Of a DNA stretch of 8,509 bases, positions 1-6,600 are shown piece by piece. A program made the translations under genes and the position numbers. Within the stretch, counting starts at the first letter, position 1. The number at the start of each line of letters is the position of its first letter. The stretch is from contig QNAD01000065.1 in assembly GCA_003641345.1 (NCBI GenBank), positions 1 through 8,509 of the forward strand, in the 5' to 3' direction. The notes beneath the pieces were generated by a model. The model was not told where the DNA came from. It searched no databases and was given only the letters and a program-made list of their open reading frames with translations. The DNA comes from Candidatus Zixiibacteriota bacterium. Its GTDB lineage: Bacteria > Zixibacteria > MSB-5A5 > GN15 > FEB-12.

Positions 1-5
1 CTTAA

Positions 6-48
6 GTGTCGGGTCACAATCCACCTTCAGCGAATCAGGACCCGACAC
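6..48. repeat. 10-bp inverted repeat (hairpin)
   Basis: GTGTCGGGTC at 6-15 is perfectly complementary to GACCCGACAC at 39-48, with a 23-nt loop. It is not followed by a T tract, so a simple terminator is unlikely. It lies in non-coding DNA next to a second hairpin (57-80) and may belong to a dispersed palindromic repeat family. That last point is inference. Confidence 0.55.
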
Positions 49-56
49 AACTGAAA

Positions 57-80
57 TGAGGGTTTATCAACAAGCCCTCA
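57..80. repeat. 9-bp hairpin, REP-like
   Basis: TGAGGGTTT (57-65) pairs with AAGCCCTCA (72-80) through one G-U pair, with the 6-nt loop ATCAAC. It is followed by CAAGTCGGGAATGAC, a string resembling the ends of short palindromic intergenic repeats seen in many bacterial genomes. The family assignment is from memory and weak; the hairpin itself is plain in the sequence. Confidence 0.45.
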
Positions 81-178
81 AGTCGGGAATGACAAAACAA
101 AAGAAATAATAAAGACAAAAGAGATGACAAATTAAAAGAGGAAATAAAGCAAATGAGCAGGTTTCTCTTATTCTTGAC

Positions 179-196
179 CACACCGCAAGCGGTGTG
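179..196. repeat. Palindrome CACACCGCAAGCGGTGTG, copy 1
   Basis: A perfect 18-nt palindrome-type hairpin with 8-bp arms around AA. It opens the first long unit of the tandem array, and the flanking CTACCTGTAATA is shared with copy 2. Confidence 0.8.
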
Positions 197-285
197 CTAC
201 CTGTAATAGATATAATTATTCATTTCAATAGTAAAAATAGTAGGGCAGATCTCTCTTTGTCTTGAGACCTGCTGAATACGAAGAT

Positions 286-303
286 CACACCGCAAGCGGT
301 GTG
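286..303. repeat. Palindrome CACACCGCAAGCGGTGTG, copy 2
   Basis: Identical to the copy at 179-196 and exactly 107 nt downstream, opening the second long unit. No drift is seen in either arm, which suggests recent duplication or selection on the structure. Confidence 0.8.
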
Positions 304-418
304 CTACCTGTAATAAATATAATTATTCATTTCAATAGTAAAAATAGTAGAGCAGGTTTCTCTTATTCTTGAGACCTGCCTATTTGCAAGAAATATAAAT
401 GTCAGTTTTCCCAAAACA

Positions 419-460
419 AAAGAACCAGCCTAAATGAAAGCACCTATGACGGGGTTCTTT
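419..460 (-). terminator. Possible terminator downstream of the tRNA pair
   Basis: AAAGAACC (419-426) and GGTTCTTT (453-460) form an 8-bp inverted repeat with a 26-nt loop. Read on the minus strand, the stem is followed by TGTTTTGGG, which is only moderately U-rich. It lies about 45 nt beyond the 3' end of tRNA-Cys, where a tRNA transcript would have to end. The large loop and weak U tract keep confidence low. Confidence 0.35.
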
Positions 461-504
461 ATTTAAAATTGATTGTCTAACAGGATAATTTAAGGCATAA
501 AAAA

Positions 505-576
<72 letters not shown>

Positions 577-581
577 ATAAA

Positions 582-659
<78 letters not shown>

Positions 660-668
660 ATGGTGGAT

Positions 669-698
669 ATAATATATATAGGAACTTGAGTTTGTCAA
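669..698 (-). promoter_or_regulatory. Promoter of the tRNA-Gly/tRNA-Cys operon
   Basis: Read on the minus strand, a perfect TTGACA (-35, 693-698) is followed by TATTAT (669-674, 18-nt spacer) or TATATT (671-676, 16-nt spacer). Transcription would start near 662-664, about 3-5 nt before the mature 5' end of tRNA-Gly. The -35 lies inside the short inverted repeat GAGTT-TGTC-AACTC (688-701 on the plus strand). It is the best sigma70-like match in the window. Confidence 0.65.
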
Positions 699-753
699 CT
701 CCATAAATTGAACAATTTTATTTTTTTGAACATCTTACCGCACAATTACTTGC

Positions 754-2211
754 TTATATCAAAGAACTGAACAAATCATGATATTTTTTAGCAGATTTTG
801 TCCAACTGAAATCTAACTTCATACCTGCTTTCATTATTTTAATCCAGAGTCTCTTTTTCCCAAATAACCGTACAGCATTTTCAATGGTTTTAAGTAATTC
901 ACCAGATTCATATTTTTCAAATACAAAACCATTCCCATTCATGCTATTTTCATCGAAATTTTCAACAGTATCAGCCAAACCACCAACTTTATGGACAATT
1001 GGAATCGTTCCATATTTTAGAGAATACATTTGATTAAGACCGCAAGGCTCAAATTTCGATGGCATCAAAAAGAAATCTGCTCCAGCTTCAATCTTATGAG
1101 CCCAATCATCATCAAAAGTTAATAATGCCTTAAATTTATCAGGATATTTATTTTCTAAATTTTTAAAAAATTGATGGTATTTATCTTCGCCAGTACCAAG
1201 CAATACCATCTGCACATCCATAGCAAGAATTTTTTCAGCAATTTCTATAATTAAATCAAATCCTTTTTGATCGACAATTCGTGAAATCATACCTATCAAT
1301 GGTGCATTTTCCCTGAATGGTAGTTGGATTTGATTAATGAGTTCTACTTTACATATCCTTTTACCTGAAAGATTCGACCGATAATAATTATGGGCTATTT
1401 TTTTATCTCGCGATGGTGACCAGACCGAGTAATCCACACCATTCAAGATGCCTGACAAATCATTAGAACGATCACTCAGCACGCCTTCAAGTCCACATCC
1501 AATTTCAGCTGATAATTGAATTTCATTGGCGTAATTCTCGGATACAGTTGTAATCTTATCAGCAAATGCAATAGCACCTTTTAAAATATTTACTTTTTTA
1601 TAAAATTCCATCGGTGCAGTCGGGGTGAATAAATTTTCAGGTAAACCAAAATTTTTATACCGTTCACTTGCAAAAGTACCCTGATAAGCCAAATTATGAA
1701 TTGTCAAAACTGATTTTGTATTTTTGAAAAAAGAATCATCTTTGATAATAGTTTTTAAATAAACAGGAAGCAAGCCAGCCTGCCAGTCATGAGCATGGAT
1801 TATATCCGGGGACCATTCTAACTGTTTAACCAGCTCAATAATGGCTTTGACAAAGAAAATAAATCTCAAATCATTATCTTTGTAATCTGCCCCTGTAACA
1901 GGGTCAACATATAATTCATCTCTGTCAAAAAAATCAGAGCTTTCGATAAAATAAATTTCTATTTTATTTTTGGGCAATTTAACTTTTTTTACTCGAGCAT
2001 AATAATTTTTATCATTTACTGTAACAGCAAGTTTTTCTATTACGGGATAAAAATTAAATTCTTCCCGAGATATTTTACTATACCCCGGAATAAACAGTTT
2101 TACATCATTCCCCAATTTTGATAATTCATAAGGTAAAGCCCCAACAACATCAGCTAATCCTCCTGATTTCACAAATGGAACAATTTCGGAGGCGGCCATT
2201 AAAATTTTCAT
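754..2211 (-). CDS. glgA: Glycogen synthase GlgA (GT5 family)
   Basis: A cytoplasmic GT-B glycosyltransferase that adds glucose from ADP-glucose (or UDP-glucose in some lineages) to the non-reducing end of alpha-1,4-glucan. The 485 residues are a normal full length. Visible motifs are the N-terminal K15-SGGL loop that binds the nucleotide sugar and glucan, IIHAHDWQAG around 137-146, LTIHNLAYQG at 169-178, SRIVDQKG with Arg311 and Lys316 in the C-terminal domain, SKFEPCGLNQ with Glu388, and VGGLADTV at 409-416. Translation starts at ATG 2209-2211, 9 nt after the galT-like stop, with a modest Shine-Dalgarno (TAGGGTG) overlapping that stop, so translational coupling is likely. It is the last gene of the three-gene operon. 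No clear terminator separates it from the tRNA promoter. Donor specificity cannot be read from the sequence. Confidence 0.96.
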   Translation of the reverse strand: MKILMAASEIVPFVKSGGLADVVGALPYELSKLGNDVKLFIPGYSKISREEFNFYPVIEKLAVTVNDKNYYARVKKVKLPKNKIEIYFIESSDFFDRDELYVDPVTGADYKDNDLRFIFFVKAIIELVKQLEWSPDIIHAHDWQAGLLPVYLKTIIKDDSFFKNTKSVLTIHNLAYQGTFASERYKNFGLPENLFTPTAPMEFYKKVNILKGAIAFADKITTVSENYANEIQLSAEIGCGLEGVLSDRSNDLSGILNGVDYSVWSPSRDKKIAHNYYRSNLSGKRICKVELINQIQLPFRENAPLIGMISRIVDQKGFDLIIEIAEKILAMDVQMVLLGTGEDKYHQFFKNLENKYPDKFKALLTFDDDWAHKIEAGADFFLMPSKFEPCGLNQMYSLKYGTIPIVHKVGGLADTVENFDENSMNGNGFVFEKYESGELLKTIENAVRLFGKKRLWIKIMKAGMKLDFSWTKSAKKYHDLFSSLI

Positions 2212-2220
2212 ACTCGCACC

Positions 2221-3252
2221 CTATTTGCCTGGTTTAAAAATAGTTTTTAATTTATTAACATCAATATCCCTAAGAAATTCTGCAGATTCTTCCGGAGTTG
2301 TCGGATTAATATAAATACCGGACCCCCATTCAAACCCAGCAATTTTTGTCAGTTTAGGAATAATTTCAAAATGCCAGTGATAATACTCATGACTTTCTTT
2401 ACTGGTAGGTCTGGTATGTAGAATAAAATTAAACGGTGGATCATTAAGAGCAATTTTGAGTCTTGCAAGAGTATCTTTAAAACAACGAGCTAAAACCAAA
2501 TGGTCTTTGTCACTCATTTCAAGATAGCTTGATTGATGGGTTTTAGGAAGAATCCAGGTTTCAAAAGGAAATCTTGGTGCAAATGGCTGAATGACGATAA
2601 ATGAATCAAAATCAGATACAAGTCTTTCATCCTCTTCAATTTCCTGCCGATTTATATCACAGAAAATACAACGTTCTTTATATTCGAAATACCTTTTTGC
2701 CCCGGCTATCTCTTCTGCAACACGTTTTGGAATTATTGGAGTTGCAATTAATTGGCTATGTGCATGTTCCAAAGATGCACCTGCCGCTTCACCATGATTT
2801 TTAAAAACAAGAATATACTTTATTCGAATATCCTTCTCTAAATCAATCATCCGTTCTCTATACGCCCAAAAAATATCCCGAACTTGTTCATCAGCCATAT
2901 CAACTATATCGCAAGCATGTTCTGAGGTTTCGACAATTACTTCATGAGCACCTACGCCATTCATTTTATCATAGAGACCTTTTGGTGCTCTATCCAATCC
3001 ACCTTCCACCCTTAAAGCAGGATATTTATTTGGAAATACTCTAAGAGACCACCCCGGTTGATTGGGTTCTGAGTCAACTTTGCGATAAGCTAAAACTTCA
3101 GAAGGCGTATTATGTTCATGTCCAGCACAAAAAGGACACATTGCCGCCGCTACTCTTTTTGAAACCGATGAAAACGAAGTAGGACGCTTCCCTCGCTCAG
3201 TTGATATTATTACCCAACGTCCAACAATCGGATCTTTTCTTAACTCAGGCAT
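2221..3252 (-). CDS. galT: GalT-like galactose-1-phosphate uridylyltransferase / hexose-1-phosphate nucleotidyltransferase
   Basis: A HIT-superfamily nucleotidyltransferase. GalT swaps UMP between UDP-glucose and galactose-1-phosphate through a covalent uridylyl-histidine. The protein (343 residues) opens with LRKDPIVGRWVIIS and carries the zinc-site pair Cys39-x2-Cys42. His112 and His163 sit where the other two zinc ligands are expected, and a second CxxC lies at 195-198. The active-site motif is H163-A-H165-S-Q167, with His165 as the presumed nucleophile; E. coli-type GalT has HPHGQ. HWHFEIIP at 292-299 matches the C-terminal histidine cluster. The start is ATG 3250-3252, 15 nt after the upstream gene, with a distant GAGAG as a weak ribosome site. 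Lying between a GlmU-like protein and glycogen synthase, it may instead act on ADP-glucose or another nucleotide, as related plant ADP-glucose phosphorylases do. Family is certain, substrate is not. Confidence 0.88.
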   Translation of the reverse strand: MPELRKDPIVGRWVIISTERGKRPTSFSSVSKRVAAAMCPFCAGHEHNTPSEVLAYRKVDSEPNQPGWSLRVFPNKYPALRVEGGLDRAPKGLYDKMNGVGAHEVIVETSEHACDIVDMADEQVRDIFWAYRERMIDLEKDIRIKYILVFKNHGEAAGASLEHAHSQLIATPIIPKRVAEEIAGAKRYFEYKERCIFCDINRQEIEEDERLVSDFDSFIVIQPFAPRFPFETWILPKTHQSSYLEMSDKDHLVLARCFKDTLARLKIALNDPPFNFILHTRPTSKESHEYYHWHFEIIPKLTKIAGFEWGSGIYINPTTPEESAEFLRDIDVNKLKTIFKPGK

Positions 3253-3267
3253 ATATATTTCTACTCT

Positions 3268-4539
3268 CTATAATTCAAAATTAAAAACACCTTCCGAAGA
3301 CAACTTATCTTCGAAAATCAATTTTAACAAAGTTTCTTCTTCTGCCAGGCATACAACAGATCGACGATCGTATACTATTTTAACTGTTTCGATCGCTTTC
3401 TCGAATTGGTACTTTTGGTATTCTCCTGTTGAACCCCAACTAAACGGTAAAATCTCTTTGTCCTCCACCAAATTTCCCCCGAAAATATTACAGCAAACAC
3501 CAATATTGACACCTGTATTAAGAAGCGTCCCAATTCCAAATTTTGTATGATCGCCAATAAAAGAACCAATCTTGTTACTATTGGAATCAATATTCTCTCC
3601 ATTCAAAACAAGTCTTATATTGGAATAATTATTTTTCAAATCTGAATTTGTAGTCATTGCTCCAAAATTTACCCATGAACCAACATAACTATGTCCGATA
3701 AAACCATCATGATATTTATTAACATATGAATGAAAGACCGACTCTTCAATCTCTCCCCCAACTCGACAAGTATGCCCTATCGAACTATGACTAATTTTAC
3801 CAGCTAATACATGTGAATTAGGACCAATATAACAAGGACCATAAATTGCCGCATGAGCATCAACTATCACATTACCACCAATAAAAACCGGACCTTCTGT
3901 TGCATCTATAATAGCAGTTGGATATATTTTTGCATCTTCACCGATAAATATATCATCTTTATTAATTAACACTGCTTGAGAATCTATTTTCGGATTTGAT
4001 TGTTGTCGAAGTTCTGGGAATTTGAAATAATCAAATTTAATTTGTTTAGAAATATCAGCCATAACATCCCAGCTATAATTATATAATTCAACCGAAACTT
4101 CTACTCTATCAAAATTATCTAAAGATGTTTTAAAGTGATTTGAATATTCAATAAAAGTTGCAACCGGTGGAACTGTTTCAATAGAACCACTCCGAAACAA
4201 TGCACCAATAACTTCATTTTTATTATTTACAAAAATACAACTTTTACTGGATTCTTTAATATTATCTAATAAATCTCCAAGATTTTTTATTCTCCCGTTT
4301 AGGAGTAGAATCCCTTTATTCCCTTTTTTTATTATGTTGACCGGATTTTCCGGATATTGCCGAGCAATCAATTGTGATAATTGATCTCTTACAATAAAAC
4401 CAATATAAGTATCCGGAAACATTATTTTACATTTTTCAAATAACGATAAAATTCCCGCTCTCATAAGAAAAACCGGTCTGAGATAAGATATGGGAAGAAA
4501 GTTTTTGTATTTAATGTCTTCGTAAATATACAGATTCAT
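3268..4539 (-). CDS. GlmU-like sugar nucleotidyltransferase with left-handed beta-helix acyltransferase domain
   Basis: About 423 residues (425 if the upstream ATG is used; numbers below follow the longer form). The N-terminal ~180 residues match the PF13562-type nucleotidyltransferase domain of the alternative GlmU family, with the FLPISYLRPVFLMRAG signature at 16-31. From about 197 to 360 run hexapeptide repeats of a left-handed beta-helix, including NKYHDGFIGHSYVG (276-289) and the family hallmark NFGAMTTNSDLKNNYSN (293-309). The family is proposed to make UDP-GlcNAc from glucosamine-1-phosphate, but paralogues with other sugars are likely, and here it heads an operon with GalT-like and glycogen synthase genes. 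I chose ATG 4537-4539: AAGGA at 4545-4549 lies 5 nt upstream of it and overlaps the alternative ATG at 4543-4545, which lacks its own site. General family sure; exact sugar unknown. Confidence 0.85.
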   Translation of the reverse strand: MNLYIYEDIKYKNFLPISYLRPVFLMRAGILSLFEKCKIMFPDTYIGFIVRDQLSQLIARQYPENPVNIIKKGNKGILLLNGRIKNLGDLLDNIKESSKSCIFVNNKNEVIGALFRSGSIETVPPVATFIEYSNHFKTSLDNFDRVEVSVELYNYSWDVMADISKQIKFDYFKFPELRQQSNPKIDSQAVLINKDDIFIGEDAKIYPTAIIDATEGPVFIGGNVIVDAHAAIYGPCYIGPNSHVLAGKISHSSIGHTCRVGGEIEESVFHSYVNKYHDGFIGHSYVGSWVNFGAMTTNSDLKNNYSNIRLVLNGENIDSNSNKIGSFIGDHTKFGIGTLLNTGVNIGVCCNIFGGNLVEDKEILPFSWGSTGEYQKYQFEKAIETVKIVYDRRSVVCLAEEETLLKLIFEDKLSSEGVFNFEL

Positions 4540-4544
4540 AAACA

Positions 4545-4549
4545 TCCTT
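4545..4549 (-). promoter_or_regulatory. Ribosome binding site deciding the glmU-like start
   Basis: On the minus strand AAGGA is followed by 5 nt and then ATG 4537-4539. The site overlaps the upstream in-frame ATG 4543-4545, so initiation there is unlikely. The shorter protein (MNLYIYED...) is preferred. Confidence 0.6.
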
Positions 4550-4621
4550 GTTTGCTAAATTCATAAACAATAATAAAATAACAATTATTACCATATACTA
4601 CTATCGGAATAAATGCAAAAA

Positions 4622-4651
4622 TTTATATCCTTTTGCAACAATATTTTACAA
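4622..4651 (-). promoter_or_regulatory. Candidate promoter of the glmU-like/galT/glgA operon
   Basis: On the minus strand TTGTAA (4646-4651) and TATAAA (4622-4627) are separated by 18 nt, giving an mRNA leader of roughly 75 nt. The region is very AT-rich, so chance matches are expected. It is the best pair seen upstream of the operon. Confidence 0.3.
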
Positions 4652-4748
4652 AAATTTTAAAAAAAATAGAAATATTTGAAAATAATTATTAAATTTTTGA
4701 ATCATTTGTACTATATTGGCATCTTATAGAGAATAGAAAACAAATATT

Positions 4749-4753
4749 AGGAG
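4749..4753 (+). promoter_or_regulatory. Shine-Dalgarno of the HesB-like selenoprotein
   Basis: AGGAG lies 6 nt before ATG 4760-4762. This good site fixes the true start upstream of the in-frame TGA. No comparable site precedes the TTG (4877) or ATG (4883) codons downstream of the TGA, which supports readthrough. Confidence 0.8.
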
Positions 4754-4759
4754 AAATAA

Positions 4760-5080
4760 ATGTTAGATGTTACAGATAGTGCGAGTGTAGAACTTAAAAA
4801 AATTATGGATTCAGAACAAGCCAAAGGTAAAGAACTAATACTTGTCTTTCAAGGCTATGGCTGAGGTGGTCCATCATTGGGAATGACTCTGGATGAGTCA
4901 ATTGAAGGTCTTCAAAAACTCGAATCTAATGGAATCAATGCTTATATTGATAATAATTTGGCTAGTAGTCTTGCAAGCATGGGGAAAATTAATATCGATT
5001 TTGTCAAACCGCAATTTGGTCGTGCCGGGTATACAATTACTGTTGGCGAAAAAAAGGATTGTGGAAATTGCTCCTGCTAA
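4760..5080 (+). CDS. HesB/IscA-like selenoprotein (in-frame TGA = selenocysteine 35)
   Basis: Reading through TGA 4862-4864 gives 106 residues: MLDVTDSASVELKKIM at the start, then LILVFQGYG-U35-GGPSLGMTLDES, and CGNCSC at the C-terminus before TAA. The layout is that of A-type iron-sulfur carriers: a first thiol in a Gly-rich loop (IscA has GGGCSG) and a C-terminal Cys cluster (Cys101, Cys104, Cys106). Here Sec replaces the first Cys. It matches the known HesB-like selenoprotein family of anaerobic bacteria. Reading frame and homology continue unchanged on both sides of the TGA, a good Shine-Dalgarno precedes the ATG, and a SECIS-like hairpin follows the TGA, so a decayed gene is unlikely. 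Other genes here use TGG for Trp and have no internal TGA, which argues against a recoded genome. The role is presumably iron-sulfur or redox handling. The SelA/B/C/D machinery must lie elsewhere. Confidence 0.92.
4862..4864 (+). other. UGA selenocysteine codon
   Basis: In-frame TGA at codon 35 of the HesB-like gene, between GQ-type glycine-rich loop residues (QGYG before, GGP after). It falls at the position of the conserved first cysteine of IscA-type proteins. Confidence 0.88.
4884..4900 (+). promoter_or_regulatory. Bacterial SECIS element candidate
   Basis: TGACTC (4884-4889) pairs perfectly with GAGTCA (4895-4900) around the 5-nt loop TGGAT. The loop begins 25 nt after the UGA, within the spacing usual for bacterial SECIS elements (about 16-37 nt), and has G in its second position as SelB recognition requires. 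The hairpin lies within coding sequence, as bacterial SECIS elements do. Confidence 0.8.
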
Positions 5081-5099
5081 GATATCCGTTTATGAATTA

Positions 5100-5130
5100 T
5101 AAAAAAGCCCGTCAACGACGGGCTTTTTTT
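5100..5130. terminator. Bidirectional rho-independent terminator
   Basis: GCCCGTC (5107-5113), a 3-nt loop AAC and GACGGGC (5117-5123) form a GC-rich 7-bp hairpin. It is flanked by seven A on the left (5100-5106) and seven T on the right (5124-5130). It can therefore stop the selenoprotein transcript on the plus strand and the membrane-protein transcript on the minus strand. The plus-strand T tract overlaps the stop codon of the convergent gene. Confidence 0.95.
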
Positions 5131-6592
5131 ATTTCTTCTTTGATAAAATCAATGCGATAAAAACTACAATTAAAGAAACTGATGAAAGTAGAATATACAT
5201 CAATTCCATATCAGCTTTTTGCGTTTGAACAAACAGAGGGAGATACTTGAAAAAGCTATTTATTGCAATCAGAGGGATTAAAACAATAAAAATTCTTTTT
5301 GATAGATTAATTATAGCATATCCAATAAGTCCACCTGAAGCCGCCTGATATAAAATAATAAATGCCCGCTCAAATAGATTCCATGAAAACTGACTACGCC
5401 CTATAATAGAATCCAAGTATATTGATTCGGAAACTCCAAAAGCGACCCCCAAAACTACACCTACAATAATTAGTAAATTTGCCTTAATATTAAAAAATCT
5501 TGAAACCGAAAAAATTGCTATAAATTTAATTATCTCTTGAACAAAACCAGTCGTTAATACCGGAATAATTGAGACCAAAAATATAGACTCCCCGTTTCTT
5601 ATAGCTGGCAAAATAAATCGATCCGTCAAACTGCTCTGTAATGGGTATTGAATAAAAGAATTTATAATAAAAGCAATAATACCAATTCCAAAAATTAAAT
5701 ATAATTGTTTGTTCTTATAATTTCCGCCAATATAAAGAGATATCCCTATCAATCCGAAAACTATGCTTAAAAAATAATTTGGAATAAGTCTTAATAACGT
5801 TTTAATAGTAAATTGAGGTGCTGTTGGTTGTTGTTTTTGTATTTTTTTTTCATCATAGACATAATCCAGATAAATTTTCATCTTCTGAGAAGGTATATCT
5901 ATCTTTTGAATTTTCTTTTGCTTAGAAAAATAAATTGTCATCGGTAAAGGCTGAGATACATTGATTGTATAAACTGAATCTGCCAAACGAGTATGGAGTT
6001 TTTTGTATGAGAATTTCTCCACAACACCATGGAAATTTGATTCTAATTGTGTCTGTGGTTCAAAATATTCAAATTCAATGTTTTTGCCAACTATTAAATC
6101 TGAAAATGAAAGAATTATTTCAAGTTGATCTATGAAATTATTATCAAAAGCAAATATGTTATCAAAATTATCTTTAACAACTTCAACTTCATTGCCCAAC
6201 CGAGTAAAGTAGCCTTCCAGTTTTTTACTATTTAGAGATAATTCAAATTGTTCATTTTGCTCATTGAACAATATACTCTTCTTGTCCCCGAGATAAAATC
6301 CGTCTGTACTGACGAAAAAATCACCTTTGACAATAATTTTTCTATCAATACCTATTTTAGAGTAATCCAATTCTAATTTCTGATTGATCCTATACCCTGA
6401 CACACCATTGATATTTATTTCATCAACTACTTTTGACTGAAGAGTTCCGATAGCAGAATCTTTTTGAATAAAAGTCCATTGCCTTTGCTCTCCAATAGGA
6501 CGAAAAGATTTGAATTCAACACTTTTATCAAGATGAACTTGAGCCAAAAGAGATAACGGCAATAAAAACAGAACAAATAATATTTTTTTCAT
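5129..6592 (-). CDS. Signal-peptide protein with PrsW-like multi-pass membrane domain
   Basis: 487 residues. A signal peptide (MKKILFVLFLLPLSLLAQ) precedes an extracytoplasmic, probably beta-rich region of about 250 residues that I do not recognise. About seven membrane segments follow (roughly 273-290, 297-314, 335-360, 371-393, 408-428, 433-447, 463-484). The membrane part resembles PrsW-type intramembrane proteases: GFVQEIIKFIAI (349-360) for the GxxEExxK motif, GVAFGVSESIYL (382-393) for the GFAxxENxxY motif, and RAFIILYQAASGGLIGY (409-425) for the third motif. The first Glu of the EE pair is Gln352, and the usual His of the third motif appears to be Gln416, while Glu353, Lys356 and Glu389 remain. 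It may therefore be inactive as a protease or use a different mechanism. It converges on the selenoprotein gene and shares its terminator. No strong ribosome site is seen before ATG 6590-6592. Membrane topology is clear; the PrsW link is moderate. Confidence 0.72.
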   Translation of the reverse strand: MKKILFVLFLLPLSLLAQVHLDKSVEFKSFRPIGEQRQWTFIQKDSAIGTLQSKVVDEININGVSGYRINQKLELDYSKIGIDRKIIVKGDFFVSTDGFYLGDKKSILFNEQNEQFELSLNSKKLEGYFTRLGNEVEVVKDNFDNIFAFDNNFIDQLEIILSFSDLIVGKNIEFEYFEPQTQLESNFHGVVEKFSYKKLHTRLADSVYTINVSQPLPMTIYFSKQKKIQKIDIPSQKMKIYLDYVYDEKKIQKQQPTAPQFTIKTLLRLIPNYFLSIVFGLIGISLYIGGNYKNKQLYLIFGIGIIAFIINSFIQYPLQSSLTDRFILPAIRNGESIFLVSIIPVLTTGFVQEIIKFIAIFSVSRFFNIKANLLIIVGVVLGVAFGVSESIYLDSIIGRSQFSWNLFERAFIILYQAASGGLIGYAIINLSKRIFIVLIPLIAINSFFKYLPLFVQTQKADMELMYILLSSVSLIVVFIALILSKKK

Positions 6593-6600
6593 ACTAATTC

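Larger units (their letters stand above)
155..380. repeat. Tandem intergenic repeat, 107-nt period, about 2.2 copies
   Basis: Two long units begin at 179 and 286. Their first 60-odd bases are almost identical, with one substitution at 209/316. Each unit starts with the perfect palindrome CACACCGCAAGCGGTGTG (179-196 and 286-303), continues through an AT-rich linker, and ends in a second imperfect hairpin whose right arm is GAGACCTGC (263-271 and 371-379). A partial third tail at 155-177 is identical to the last unit's tail at 350-372, while the middle unit's tail has diverged. No open reading frame covers the array. It is too long-period for CRISPR. It could be a mobile palindromic element, a structured RNA or a protein-binding array; the function is unknown. 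Confidence 0.8.

Noticed and set aside
155..380. CRISPR array
   Set aside because: Only two long units with a 107-nt period and nearly identical linkers; there are no unique spacers of uniform length and no cas genes.
2591..2804. Plus-strand open frames within the galT-like gene
   Set aside because: They are antisense shadows of a well-conserved coding sequence, with no ribosome site or family resemblance.
3375..3602. Minus-strand frame inside the GlmU-like gene
   Set aside because: An alternative-frame shadow of the beta-helix coding region.
4712..4730. TATATTGGC / CTTATAGAG as the selenoprotein promoter (including a sigma54-type reading of TTGGCA)
   Set aside because: No -35 at proper spacing for the -10 candidates and no GC pair at the -12 position for sigma54; left uncalled.
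4760..4864. Reading the HesB-like gene as a pseudogene broken by a nonsense mutation
   Set aside because: The TGA sits exactly at the catalytic/ligand cysteine position, the rest of the protein is intact and a SECIS-like hairpin follows.
4877..5080. Independent 66-68-residue protein starting at TTG 4877 or ATG 4883
   Set aside because: It is the 3' part of the selenoprotein. No ribosome site precedes it and the family sequence begins at ATG 4760.
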